The notes beneath the pieces were generated by a model, which ran no database searches, had not been told where the DNA came from, and was given only the letters and a program-made list of their open reading frames with translations. From positions 930,001-994,000 of the forward strand of contig JAZGTN010000014.1 in assembly GCA_037783415.1 (NCBI GenBank): a stretch of DNA of 64,000 nucleotides, read 5' to 3'. Source of the stretch: Leptasterias polaris (taxonomy: Eukaryota > Echinodermata > Asteroidea > Forcipulatida > Asteriidae). Numbering within the stretch: position 1 is the first letter of the stretch; every line of letters starts with the position of its first letter. Positions 26,014-37,639 of this stretch are shown one piece after another. A program made the translations under genes and the position numbers.

Positions 26014-26222
26014 ATGGACACTGCCTAGCTACATGTCATGTACAATACTTGAGTGCTCATTTTCAAATGCGCAAACTTCGCATATTTTTCTGCGCAAATA
26101 TTTGCTGGGAACCAGTCACAAACAATATTACAACATTAATTGATATTTTGGCCGGTAACCTGTTTCTGCTAAGCAAGACTTTTTTGAGCTAAGCAATTTT
26201 GTGCTTTAAGAAATGGAAATGC

Positions 26223-26399
26223 CAGGCTTGGAATTCCATCATTGAGAGGGCAAGGCCATTTTCGCTTTTCACAGGGCACTTCCTTCGGCAAAATCTTTAA
26301 GTCTGTGGGAAACTTTTGAAGGGGCACCAAGGCCAAGACCAGGGGCAATGTAGGCAACGTACATGTAGGCCATGGCCCTCCATGTAATTCCAGGCCTGC
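26223..26399. mobile_element. Compact CAGGCCTGGAATT-ended MITE
   Basis: CAGGCTTGGAATTCC to GTAATTCCAGGCCTG, 177 bp, rich in GGGCA and GGCCA. Relative of the split element 12437-15841; fragments at 48422-48470 and 60120-60205. Confidence 0.55.
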
Positions 26400-26720
26400 C
26401 AGGCATCGACGCTTCCCATTGCGCTCTCCTGCGCCATGCCTTGGTTTATACACTATCCAGTACAAGACTATCCGATGTTGACTTGTACGCTCAGGCATGC
26501 GTAACACCTGCCACAGCCGCCCTGCTGAGGAGTCACCTTCTCTTAATTGGCCATGCACATGATGAACTGAGGAGACCTCAGGTGCCTCTCGCTGTCTTAT
26601 TGAACCCACACTCCAACCATCAGAACCTTTTCAACAGGATAGAGGCCTGCAACGCACTAAATATTTTCTCAGATCCAAGATGCCCTCAACACCATCGACC
26701 TTACATGTACATTGTAAGTT
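26400..26720 (-). pseudogene. Possible decayed LINE reverse-transcriptase remnant
   Basis: The complement reads a degraded peptide with LWQVLRMPER, resembling the R-W-x-G-H-V-x-R-M block near the C terminus of many non-LTR retrotransposon proteins. No flanking domain confirms it. Confidence 0.2.
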
Positions 26721-27294
26721 ACACTCAATCAGACTGCTGGTGCTGCACAGGCTCAGGACTGGATCGCAAAGACGAACTTTGAACATTGGAAAAACCATTG
26801 GCAACAACAATCCGAGTCGAGTTTGGTTATGTAGCGTCAATTACATGTACATGTAGTCATGGTAGTAGCAGCAATTTGAAACAAAGTACATGTACCTTGG
26901 ACATTTTTTCTAAATTAAACACAACAGACTAATCTTGTGTATTTCCCACGAATGAAAGAACAATTTTTTTAATTTCAGTGGCTGCAGCTCATCCTACTCA
27001 AATCAATAGATATTTATATTCTATTCAGAATCTGGCCTATTGTTTAATAACCAGCCCCTATTCAACATACATTGTACATGTGTTGCTAATATTTCTCAAT
27101 CAATAAAGTGTAATGATTAACACTGGAGCCTAACAACCCAAGTGTTAAGTAGGAGAACTCAAGGGTCATGGTCGTTGTCTGGTCATGGGAATTCAGGTGT
27201 ATGATAAACAATGTCAGATCTACATAATATGTACATGTATTACACTATTACAGTACAGTAGGTACATGTATGAAAGTTACATTAAGCACATTCA

Positions 27295-27720
27295 GTTAAA
27301 GGTACAGTCACTCATAGATTGGTTTTTGTCAACGTTGTGCTGAATTATAGGCAAAATTGTGTGGAAAGATAAGTCGCCTACTTAAATGTACATGTACATG
27401 TAAGTAAGAAAGTGTCAGCAGAATACATGTAGTGTCAACTTTTTGACAATATCATGTCAACACTTAGCGAGGTGACGGCGGGTACAAACCTCATCTCTGG
27501 CCGCAGCATTCACAAATGAACACCAACTCTCAGAAATCTGAGAAACAATTCATGCATGAATCGTTTCTCAGATTCAAATGCTTTTGTTGGTTTGTAATCA
27601 ACGGGGACACTTAAGACGAAATAATTTCACAGGATGCTTACTACCATTACCATCTTTATAACAAAGTACATGTGTTACATGTACAAGCATTCAGATAAAA
27701 ATTATACAATTTGTTTTCAA
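27295..27720 (+). repeat. Duplicated block, copy 1
   Basis: Order CTCATAGATTGGTTTTTG, AGGTGACGGCGGGTAC, GCAGCATTCAC, AATAATTTCACAGGATGC, ACATGTGTTACATGTAC matches 29085-29340 plus 29825-30140. Confidence 0.6.
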
Positions 27721-27761
27721 AGTCTTTCCAAAAGTACACCCTAACCTACAAAATGTACATA

Positions 27762-29031
27762 CCGTAATTTTTGGATTATAAACCGCCCGGCGTATAAACC
27801 GCAATGCTCCAAAATATGGAAAAAATATTTAGGTGTCAGCGTATAAACCGCGCGGGCGTATAAACCGCGGCCAAAATGTTTAAAAAAACTAACCTCAAAA
27901 CACGGAAGTGAAGTTCGCAAAACTGCGTATGGTAAGCTTTGGCGATATTGCTTTTTTTCATTCACGATACATCGTCAAAAATATATCGCGATATTCGATG
28001 ATATCGCGGTTAATTTGTGACGTGAGTTGATGAGGGAACCCACTTCAGATTTAAAAATAGTGTTAAAACTGAAGTGCCGCGAATTGGTTATTGATGTAAG
28101 GAAATTTGATAAAGGCTGTAAGGCTCTCCATTCTAGCCATGGTTTTATTCTTCATGTTACCCGAAGCACCACGAGCGCAATTGGCACAGGCTGATTGGCT
28201 GATTCCTGACCGGCCGCTTTCCGATTGGCCGATCGCGTGAATAATTATGACGTATTGCTTCTCACAGCTTTCCGATTGGCCGATCGCGTGAATAATTATG
28301 ACGTAGTGCTTCTCACAGCTTTCCGATTGGCCGATCGCGCGAATAATTATGACGTAGTGCTTTTCGCAGCACTGCCATAGTATTCATCACCTCGATCCCG
28401 CAGATGTGCTTGCATGCTCCTAACGTGGTAAACTTTATAGTTAGGGGGTGAAGGAATGGCGGCGTGTAGCTGTGGGAACGAAAAGGCAAGGGAAATTCCC
28501 TTTGTGAGAAATCATGCACCTCGTGGTCAGAGGAACGTTTTTATACATGTACGTGCGTGAGCAATACCGCACAGTTTTCGTTTGTTTGATGTTGGTCTGT
28601 ATGATGAGACCGTCTGTTCGGAGATATATCAGCATATGGAGATCGCTGGGATAAATAGACAGGGGACCAGTCTAGTCTAACTCGAGTTTCGCTGATTGTT
28701 CATCTCTGAGGGGTGACTGAACTCTAACAATAGGGCGGTTGATAAACGTTTTATAAAGGCAACACGGAATACAAATGAGGCGGGATTTTCAACAGGCATT
28801 TTCAACAGGATTTTGTCACCACACGGGCATGTTTTGCAGGATTTTTTATCGTTTAAGAAAATTGTTTTTATTTAGAACATTTTACAAACGATCTTTCTTT
28901 ATAAAAATGCTGTTTTTTCTCTTCCATATTTATACGTCGGCGTATAAGCCGCCCGGAGAATAAACTCGCAGGAGTTCAAAAAAAAGTCAAAATCAACGTA
29001 TAAACCGCGGTTTATAATCCGAAAATTACGG
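27762..29031. mobile_element. TA-flanked inverted-repeat element, copy 2 (inverted)
   Basis: Same ends as 12878-14974 in opposite orientation, again between TA and TA. About 165 bp at the left and 390 bp at the right match copy 1; the centre (~27930-28640) is instead related to the element at 19628-20669. Confidence 0.7.
28219..28371. repeat. Three 51-bp tandem repeats
   Basis: Units start at 28219, 28270 and 28321 with TTCCGATTGGCCGATCGCG, then AATAATTATGACGTA. The homologous stretch of the element at 19628-20669 has a single unit, so the array expanded here. Confidence 0.85.
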
Positions 29032-29084
29032 TACATGTATGGTACATACATTGTACATCATGTACCTTTAAAAGCAAACTAGTA

Positions 29085-30140
29085 ACATAAGGTTGCTCAT
29101 AGATTGGTTTTTGAAAATGTAATGCTGATTTATAGGCCACGTTGTTAAGAACATGACACAATAAAAGCCACCTACACAGAGTTTCAGCACAATACAGTCC
29201 CTACTTGTTGAGAAAACAGCCAAAAAACTATTACAGTATTATCTTCAGACTGTCAAATCCATCCAAGTTTAGCAAGGTGACAGCGGGTACCAACCTCATC
29301 TCCGGCAGTAGCATTCACGAACAGATAACGTGGTAATATGAATCTCAAAAACGCGCCTTGAAAAGATCCAAGGAAAAATTTACTAGAGCGGGATTTGAAC
29401 CAACGACCTCCGGATTGACGTGCCGGCGCTCTACCAACTGAGCTATCTAGCCCTATGATGGCGGTCTCCCTATTTTGTCAATATCCTTGTTCAACCCAAA
29501 ATCATTTAAAATTTACCCAGTCAGTTTCCCTTGTGGTTTATTATTTGATATCTGATATAAAAAGTCGCATCCCCTTATGGTGATCCCCTGGCTGCCGCTT
29601 CCCAGGTTGTATCGTATACTTGTGTGTGATCCTTGGCTACACGGCAGTTTACGGTTGAATGGCTTCTGACTGGCACCCACCGAACAAGGATATTGACAAA
29701 ATAGGGAGACCGCCATCACAGGGCTAGATAGCTCAGTTGGTAGAGCGCCGACACGTCAATCCGGAGGTCGTTGGTTCAAATCCCGCTCTAGTCAATTTTT
29801 CCTTGTTCAACCCAAAATCAATATATCTTTGTGACGTACTTAAGTAAGCAAACAGATCGTGTGTACATGTACTATCCAGCACATACGTGTACAATGTACA
29901 CAGTTTATATTATTACCAATTTGATGGTTCACACAATACTGATTTCCTTCTGTGGTGTGTGCTGGATATTTTAATCTAAATAATACTGGCATTGGAAACT
30001 GGTTCTACCACACAATTTTATTTAACGGGGGAATTGCAGACCAAATAATTTCACAAGATGTTTACTACGTACATGTGTACATGTACCAACCAACTTTATA
30101 CATGTAACAAGGAGGCTTTCGGATAGAAATTACACAGTTA
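29085..30140 (+). repeat. Duplicated block, copy 2, split by a palindromic SINE pair
   Basis: Same motif order as 27295-27720 but interrupted at ~29340-29825. A third partial copy lies at 38490-38660. Confidence 0.55.
29365..29812. repeat. Head-to-head tRNA-like SINE B pair forming a palindrome
   Basis: Minus copy at 29380-29455 and plus copy at 29715-29795, each with an A box (TAGCTCAGTTGGTAGAGC) and B box (GGTTCAAATCC). The loop position reads GTC (Asp-like), but base 33 is C and the stems mismatch, so functional tRNAs are unlikely. The pairing extends into both flanks (CTATTTTGTCAATATCCTTG and complement). Confidence 0.7.
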
Positions 30141-30144
30141 TGGA

Positions 30145-30212
30145 GTTTTGGGGGGGAAGGGGGGGGGGGAAGGGGGGGGAAGGGGGGGGGAAGGGGGGAA
30201 GTGGGGGAAGGG
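30145..30212 (+). repeat. Poly-G tract cluster
   Basis: Six or more runs of five to ten G separated by AA or AAG. G-quadruplex potential on the plus strand, C-runs on the TPD52 sense strand, ~120 bp downstream of the donor at 30331. Confidence 0.85.
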
Positions 30213-30331
30213 CATTACCACAGTATGACCCTACCTTTAAACGTAGATACATGTAATGGCATATTTGAATTGTGTACAGCGCTACATGTACTATGCAATG
30301 GAATGAAACCATTAGCACTCGGTTTACTTAC

Positions 30332-30392
30332 CAACCAGTGCATCGTACAGAGAGCTTTCTGGTGGATCAGATTCCATTAGTACTAGAGCCAT
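30332..30392 (-). CDS. TPD52: Candidate alternative first coding exon of the TPD52-family gene (middle promoter)
   Basis: On the minus strand an ATG at 30392 opens 20 codons (MALVLMESDPPESSLYDALV) and one extra base, then a consensus donor GTAAGT. Phase 1 is what exon 2 (21780-21641) needs: G plus AA gives Glu, then EPLSSPDS. The main first exon ends in the same phase. The acidic/Ser-Pro content fits the short N termini of TPD52L1/L2-type proteins. The exon lies on the same strand, 6.7 kb upstream of the main first exon, with a G-tract cluster just inside its intron. No upstream acceptor is needed because the exon starts with its own Met. Transcript data would settle it; an unrelated short gene is the alternative. 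Confidence 0.6.
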
Positions 30393-31708
30393 CTTCCATT
30401 CCAACAGAACATCAACAATAAGGATCACGATGGAAATAAAGAGAAGAGAAAAAGAAGAAAAAATTCCCCCGTCTAGAGTCTCTAGAGAGTTCAAACTCTG
30501 ACTGAGTCAACGATGAAACCTCCAGACACGAGTACTGTCATTGAGAGCTCATCTCAGAGAAACACCAATGTCATCCCTGTAAATTGTGTAGCATCGTGAT
30601 CTTTCCAATACAGTCAATTATCCATGGCAATGGTGGAGTACATAATGCATCGTCAAATTGGGACTATGTGCTTCACACACTGCAAAGATACAGCATGGTG
30701 TTTGTCCAACGCCAGGGAACACGAACATTTCCTCGGGAAATAAAATGATGCCAATATCACGGGTGCCGTGTACATTAATTATTCAAAGCGAGTAGTGACA
30801 AAATGGCCTACTACAGTCTAGTCAGACTGGACTATACAGTAGTGCTGCTTGTACTATGCTGCTCACACTGTTGGGCATGGCACTAACACAATATGGGTGA
30901 TGACTCTACATTATCTGTACATAGGGCAGTTTCCGAAAAGGAAGATGCACTTCCTCTGTGTGATTATAGCATGTTTAATCCTTAAAATATTTTAGTGGTC
31001 ACGTAAAATTACAGATGCTATGAATGCATTGAACTCTTGTGTGTACTGCCATGGTGCACACCCACACTGTAGTCTGACACTATTGTACAACAATGTTTTG
31101 AGTTCTAACACATGTACATTGTAGTCTACATTGTACATGAAGATGCACAAGAAGTACTGTTGGACCCACTGTCTGGAGAATCCGTAATCTAGATGGACAG
31201 TATGTATGTACTGTACATGTACCACATACAAACATCATGGATATGGTACATGTACATGTGTGTATACATGTATGTATAACATGTAGATTTGTAATGTATC
31301 GGCACATTGTAGATTGTCACATGAAAAGATGCCTGTGAGTAGATTAACGTTTTACATTTTATAATTTACAAACAATACATTGTAGTTTGCAGTAAACAAT
31401 TCTGTTTATCCTCTGTACAATATTTTCATAAATTGTTGAATTGTTTGTCATATTCCACTATGTATGCTTTAATATGAACACCAATTCCCCAGACAATTTT
31501 GTCTTATGATTATGCACCCGAAGCGTTTTATGCTAAATTATTCATTAAATGTGTAACTTTTAACAGGAGGGTGTACATACATGTACCTTTGGTAATTACT
31601 CAAAAAATTTATGACCATAATTAATACTTACAATATTTTCATCAGTTGTTGAATTGTTTGTCATGCTTTAATATGAACACCAATTCCCCAGACAATGTTG
31701 TCTTAATA

Positions 31709-31866
31709 CACCGATCCATTAAGCCACGCCCATTTCTCATTGACCAATCACAACCGCGAAATCTGATCACCATTTGAGCCGTTTGGTGATCTTTGCACTA
31801 ATGGTGATCGGGTTTCGCGGCTGTGATTGGTCAACTCGTAAGGAGGCGGGGCTTAATGGATCGGTC
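31709..31866. mobile_element. 158-bp palindromic MITE, copy A
   Basis: CACCGATCCATTAAGCC...GGCTTAATGGATCGGTC between TA and TA. Arms contain GACCAATCACA and CGCGAAA. Nearly self-complementary along its whole length. Confidence 0.8.
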
Positions 31867-31971
31867 TATTACATGCACCCTAAGCAGAATGCATGCTGTA
31901 ACAATGTGTAACTTTTAACGGGAGGGTACATATTTATAATGTATTTGTATTACTTTGGTAATTACTCAATA

Positions 31972-32129
31972 GATCGATCCATTAAGCCCCGCCTCCTTAC
32001 GAGTTGACCAATCACAGCCGCGAAACCCGATCACCGTTAGTGCAAAGATCACCAAACAGCTCAAATGGTGATCAGATTTCGGGGTTGTGATTGGTCAATG
32101 AGAAATGGGCGTGGCTTAATGGATCGGTG
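31972..32129. mobile_element. 158-bp palindromic MITE, copy B (inverted)
   Basis: Same length as copy A, opposite orientation, also between TA and TA. 105 bp lie between the copies. Surrounding DNA is itself duplicated (ATATGAACACCAATTCCCCA at ~31470 and ~31670). Confidence 0.8.
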
Positions 32130-32589
32130 TATTAAATGACCATAAATACTTACTTGGCATGCTTGGTTAAGAAGCACTGCAGCTGTTGATAATGTTAAAC
32201 ATTTTGAGAAACAATTCCCTTCAAAGGAATGTGGTTTTAGAGAGAGGGATTCAAAAGCAATTCAATCTACATGTAAGATTGTGTATTCCAATTACACGTA
32301 TGGATTATTCTTCCTGCGTGGAAACAGTCCAGATTTTCAGCAAATGAAATTTCCATTATGGAATTTCATTTGGTTAGTTTTAATGTATTAAAATATCTAC
32401 AATAATAGGATTTAATCAACAAAACAGTTTTAAAAACAAGGCATACACATGTACATGTACTATACAGTGGCTTTAACATACATGTACATGTTTAATGTAC
32501 AATGTAAGTAATACTTGATATTGTAGTACTTTGAGTACATCAGTATGCAATTCAAATGAACAGTCAATGACAGTAGGCCTACATGTAGT

Positions 32590-32918
32590 CAGGGATGTGA
32601 TAAGCTGTTGGAAAAAAACCCTGAACTATGAGCGCAAAGCGCGAAAGCTTGCGAGCTCGAAAACTTGCGAGCACGAAGCCCACTAATAACATTTATCTTT
32701 GCTTTTAAAAGCCCTTACTCTGCAATCTGGAGCATAATTTATATACATGGTTTTATCTTCATTTTTTTAGGAATTTGATTTTAAGTTATAATAAAAAATA
32801 AAAAAATATTATTATTTTTTTTTTTAAGGGGTGGGGGGCAAAAAAAAACCTATTTCTTTTTTTGGAGGGCAAAAAACCCCCACAAAAAACGGTTAAAAAC
32901 GGAGGAATCACATCCCTG
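32590..32918 (+). mobile_element. CAGGGATGTGAT-ended repeat, copy 2
   Basis: Ends CAGGGATGTGAT / ATCACATCCCTG, fitting the hAT end rule. Interior shares GCGCGAAAGCTTGCGAG and A/G-rich tracts. Target duplication not seen. Confidence 0.65.
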
Positions 32919-33691
32919 TGTACAATGTACATAGTACAATGAAAAATGGGCACCCAGGGGAGGATTGCACAAAGAACTAAGATAAATCTTCAAGATGAAT
33001 CCATCTTAACTGCTAAGCAAAGTGTGATGCGACAATACAAATCTTTTTTACTGGAACACTCAATAATACTGACAACTCACTTTTAAAAGATGATACTGTA
33101 CATGTACTTTACCAGGTCTTTTTTGATTGCGGCATTTAAAAAAAGTTCTGTGGCTTGCTTGGTCTAATTTCAAATGCTGTACAATAAACAAACATGTAGA
33201 CCTACAGTATTTCCTTGACAGTTTTGATATTATTGTTTGACATGATATTTCTCTGGGCAATGTACATGTACATGTGTAATGTTGACATAATATGAACATT
33301 ACGTTATACTCAGTTTCAGAATGAAGCTTTACAACACAGCAATAATTCATCTTTTTCCACCCTCAAATTAGGACTGTACTTTGGTTTTAAAGCCTAAATG
33401 CATAAATGGTGCGCATAGTTTTCTGTCTGTGGTCAGACAGGACTGAACACATCAAAATAAAAAATACAAGAAAATGACAACAAATTTAGATTAAACTGTG
33501 CATTTACAAACACATACTGTACTGAGTAAGCTACAAAAGTACATTCTGCCACCAAGCGGTGGCAGTATGTATTTCCACCCCTTTGTTTTTAAGTGGAATA
33601 GTCCAAAACTTTTCTGCTTACTGTCCTACATGTATGTAGTGTAGTGGTGTCATTATGAAGTTTTTACTTTTTGCCATAATGTACATCATGT
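32919..33691. other. Spacer upstream of the hAT gene; expected zinc-finger exon not seen
   Basis: AT-rich. I looked for a Cys/His-rich exon and an hAT left end (CAGGG-like) and found neither. Confidence 0.4.
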
Positions 33692-36186
33692 ATGAAGCAG
33701 GAACGACAAAAGTTTGTCAGTTATGTGAACAGTTCCAAGTTCTTGTCCATAATAAGTGATGGATCTACAGATAGTTCTGTTCAGGAGGAAGAAATTGTGT
33801 ACCTTAGAGTGTGCAATGATGGCGAAATAAAGACTGGCTTTCTCGCAATAGGAAATCCAGAACGAGCAGATGCCGATGGCATTGTCAAAGTTATCACAGG
33901 TGCCTTAGACAGTGCAGGGGTGAAAGACTGGAAGAAAAAGCTTGTTGGTAATGGCAGCGATGGAGCCAGTGTCATGGTGGGCTCAAAGAATGGTGTCGTG
34001 ACCAAATTCAAAAAGATGCAACCAGTACTACAGGGTGTCCACTGCTTTTCACATCGCCTGGAGCTTGCTTATAAAGATGTTGTAAAAAGCACCAAGGCAT
34101 ACACAAAGATAAACACCCTGCTGATGGGCCTGTACTACTTCTATCACAATAGCCCACTTAACAGAGCAAACCTGAAAACATCATACGCAGCTCTTAAACT
34201 TCCTCCACTGATGCCAAGTCGGGTTGGGGGAACCCGCTGGCTAGGCCACATCAAAAGAGCCCTGCAAACTTTCTGGGGTGGTTACCCAGCCATCAAAACA
34301 CATCTAGAACAGGTACAGTAAATATTATTAAATTAATTTTGATTTCAAACCTTAAAATTTAAATGTAAATTATTGATATAACTCTGACTGTTAATTGTTC
34401 AAAACAATGATTTAACATAGGGCAAGGGCTGTGAAACCAGGGGGTCTTTTAACCTTCAGCCCCTCCCCCTAAAAATAAATTAAAAAAATTAAAAAATTAA
34501 ACATAATAATTATAATAAATAATGAGTTTTGTATATTTTATTTTAGATGCCAGCTCAAAAGAATGTCTCAGCAGATGCTTCTGGAAAGGCCAAGGGCTTC
34601 CTTAGGATCATGACAAATCCCTATACAATGATGTTTATGTTGTTTATAACTGACGTCATTTCATGTCTTGCCAAGCTTTCGCTGATGTTTCAAGAAACCA
34701 GAGCAACTGTTGCCCACCTCCGACGCCATTTGGATTTCACAATAGCTGTACTCCAAAAATACAGAGCAAAGTAAATTTAATTTTATTGGCAAAATGAGTT
34801 CGTAATTGATAATGTACATTTCTAAAATGGTGTATTTTTAAATCAAACTTAATAAGTTTTAATGAAAATTAATTGTATTTTGGTTTAAAGTAAATGATGG
34901 GTGATTAATTTATTGCAGAGATGGCCCTAAGCTTAGAAAAGCAAGTGAAGTTTGTCCACAGATTGACTTCAAGGAAGTGTGCATTGGCAAAGTCAGGGAG
35001 AGCGTATTAACAGGTCTCATAACATGCCTTGAGAGGCGCTTCTCTGATGCATATAATGGTGTTATAAGTGCATGCAAAATTGCAGACTTTCAAATGTGGC
35101 CAGAACGAGAAGAGGAGGATACAGGTGAGCAGATTTCCAATGCAATGTTAAATTATTTCAACAAAGAATGACACAGCTGGCAATTTTATAGGCCCATATT
35201 AATCTAAAATAATCTAAAATAATACTTAGTTATAGTTAGTTTATCTGATTCTTTTTTGTTTCTTCTATGCAGACTTTGATAACAATGTTGCAGTTCTGAT
35301 AGATCATTTTCAGCCAGTTTTGCTGACAGCTGGGATCGATCCTGATGAGGCTGAAATGGATTGGGAAATTTTGAAGACCTGTGTATACAACAAATACAAG
35401 TAGGTTAACTTAAGTGCACTAAATATTGTGAATGCACATTATTTTAGCTTTTTTGTTTTTCATCTATTTAACTAAAACAAGAATATTTATAAAATCCAAG
35501 ACAATTTTGGAAATGCTCATTTTTTTAAGCAGTGAGACAATGTTGTCAATAACATTTTATTTGGTTTACATTTTTATTTACTCTACAGAAATGTTCATGA
35601 CGCTAAATGGACAGATGTAGCAGCGTCTTTTGGAACAAACTGCCGAAATGCATTGACTCTCATCGACTTAATCCTCACTATACCCGCACACTCTGCAGAT
35701 GCAGAAAGAGGATTTTCTGAAATGCGGATGGTCAAAACTGACTGGCGATCAAAGCTGAGACCTCATGTGTTATCTGACCTCTTAACGGTCATATTTCATG
35801 CTAAGGAAATTCCAGAATTTGATCCCACTCCAGCAATAAATGATTGGATATCATCTGGGAAGAGGCAACGGAAGCCAACGCAGGCCCCATATGGTCAAAG
35901 AAAGAAACCCCATCAAGAGTGTTCCTCCTCCAACTCTGACGAAGACACCGACACTGATCATGATGACGATGAAGAGGGGGATATCACAGACAGTGCAGAC
36001 AGTAATGATGATACAACGGTGCAGGAGAATGTCGACGATGAAGAAACACACATACAGAGGAGTGAAGATGAGGGAAACGAGCAGGAGATGGAGAGCCAAC
36101 AAGAGCAAGAAAATACAGACAGCAAAAAACCAGATGACAAACAGGAAGAAGACGACGAGATGACAGATACAGATAGCGACTTTTAA
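33692..36186 (+). CDS. hAT transposase-like gene (ZNF862/KIAA1586-like), 5' truncated, spliced
   Basis: Exons 33692-34312, 34547-34770, 34919-35124, 35273-35399 and 35589-36186 have GT/AG borders and keep one frame (phases 0,2,1,2) for 591 codons. hAT transposases cut and paste DNA through an RNase H-like fold. Seen: first-Asp region SDGSTD (22-27), second-Asp region NGSDGASVM, CFSHRLELA, TRWLGH, and the C-terminal dimerisation block AHSADAERGFSEM (~427-437) with the catalytic-Glu region. From ~residue 480 to the end is an Asp/Glu/Ser-rich tail, unusual for transposases. The BED/TTF zinc finger normally N-terminal is absent: the first ATG opens directly into the catalytic domain and no 5' transposon end was found. 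A GAAGCAG just after the ATG could instead be an acceptor from an unseen upstream exon. Lies antisense inside the TPD52 5' intron. No stop or frameshift, so recent or constrained. Confidence 0.8.
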
Positions 36187-36204
36187 CTTTATACCCTCCG
36201 TAGG

Positions 36205-36335
36205 CCCCCTAATGATGCTGATTTAGTTTTAATTACAAAATGGTTTTGGGCCACCAACATTTCTAGCGGGCCAGTAACTTTTTTTTTTCACTGTCCCTGC
36301 TGGCTAGTAACATTTAATTTTAATTTCGACCCCTG
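36205..36335 (+). mobile_element. 3' terminal region of the hAT element
   Basis: Just after the transposase stop, a block with GGGCCA...GGGCCAGTAAC...CTGTCCCTGC runs to CGACCCCTG at 36335. Read inward this is CAGGGGTCG, matching the hAT end consensus YARNG. The same block occurs at 20698-20818. The matching left end is not visible upstream of 33692. Confidence 0.6.
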
Positions 36336-36539
36336 ACATGTAACATCCCATCTACACTATAAGTTGTAATAAGCTGTTTTCGAATTAGTTGATATGTAAG
36401 TGATTTGTTACTCTAATTTGGGGTGCCTTTTGTTTCATATAAAACGTCCTACATAATTAATAGTTTAGAGTAACCATAACTGATACACATTTATAGATCT
36501 TTGAACCAAACGAAAGCCCTTCATTTTACAAATCTTACA

Positions 36540-37040
36540 CGATATATTATGATCCCATTTGACCTTTACTTTCGGTCGAAACCGGACGTTGAAGATAACT
36601 AATTTTAAAACATTGTATCTTTTTAACCGAATAACAATTAAACTACAAATCTTCCAGAGGGTGCGACCTCATATGACCTTTACTTCCGGTCAAAGCCGGT
36701 TCAAGTTGAACTTTCTTAACTATAGAAAACCCATCATATCTAATGAACTAGAAATGTTTCAGACTTAAATCTTACCAGGTACTTACATGTAGACCCGAGT
36801 CTATAAATGAAACAACGAAAAGTTTGGGTATATGACATCATCAATGACATCACAATATTAAAAACAACATTTATTATTTAGAGAATTTATTTTTTGAGAA
36901 CCGTAAATTCTACATTTTGCACCATATAAAAGCTCCGTGACGTATTGTACAGATCACATACAAAGTTTGACCCCAAATGACCTTTACTTCCGGTCGAAAC
37001 CGGAAGTTGAAATCTCATTAATCCAAAAGGGTACAGACTG
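36540..37040 (+). repeat. Three diverged units with TGACCTTTACTTCCGGTC
   Basis: Units near 36557, 36675 and 36977 each read GACCTTTACTTYCGGTC, then RAARCCGG and (in two) GTTGAA. CCGGTCGAAACCGG is palindromic at its ends. Possibly one old tandem family. Confidence 0.6.
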
Positions 37041-37639
37041 GAAACTTACATGTACCATGAACATGTACTTGCATTGTAGTGTGTAGATGTCACCGATATT
37101 ATGTTTTCGGAATGATGTCGTCATTGATGATGTAACAACACTACTGTAAATCAATGTTTAATAATGACAAAATTCATTTCTGTTAATTGCTAAAGAATGC
37201 ACCATACAAGGGAAAATGTCACACATCACTAACTACATACATGTAGTACGTACATGTACAATGTACAATGTACCTTCCATTATAGCACCCAGCGCTCAAA
37301 TTTTACACTGGACCACAGTGAGTAACAATAACTCCTGAGTCCACTGTGTAATATCTTTTAAAACCACAAATTATGTTCAAATGTTGACTAAGGGATCTGA
37401 TAAATGATATTTCAGTTCTACTGTATGAGTAATTCCATTGTACAACAAAGTCCCAATTCCTCAAAATAATTCGCATCAGCTCTACTATTAAACATCTTTA
37501 AAATGCTCAAGACAATTGTGTACAATGCTCACAAAAACACTACCGGTACACAGTTGTACAGAACATTAACATGTACATTATGTACGTAAGTGTACTTTGT
37601 GTACATATTAATATTATACAATTGTGACATGCTGTGATG

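Noticed and set aside
26372..26782. 136-codon plus-strand frame
   Set aside because: Antisense to a possible LINE remnant and overlapping a MITE; no family resemblance.
29715..29795. Possible tRNA-Asp (GTC) gene
   Set aside because: Anticodon-stem mismatch, C at position 33, and several dispersed copies with shared non-tRNA flanks mark it as a SINE head.
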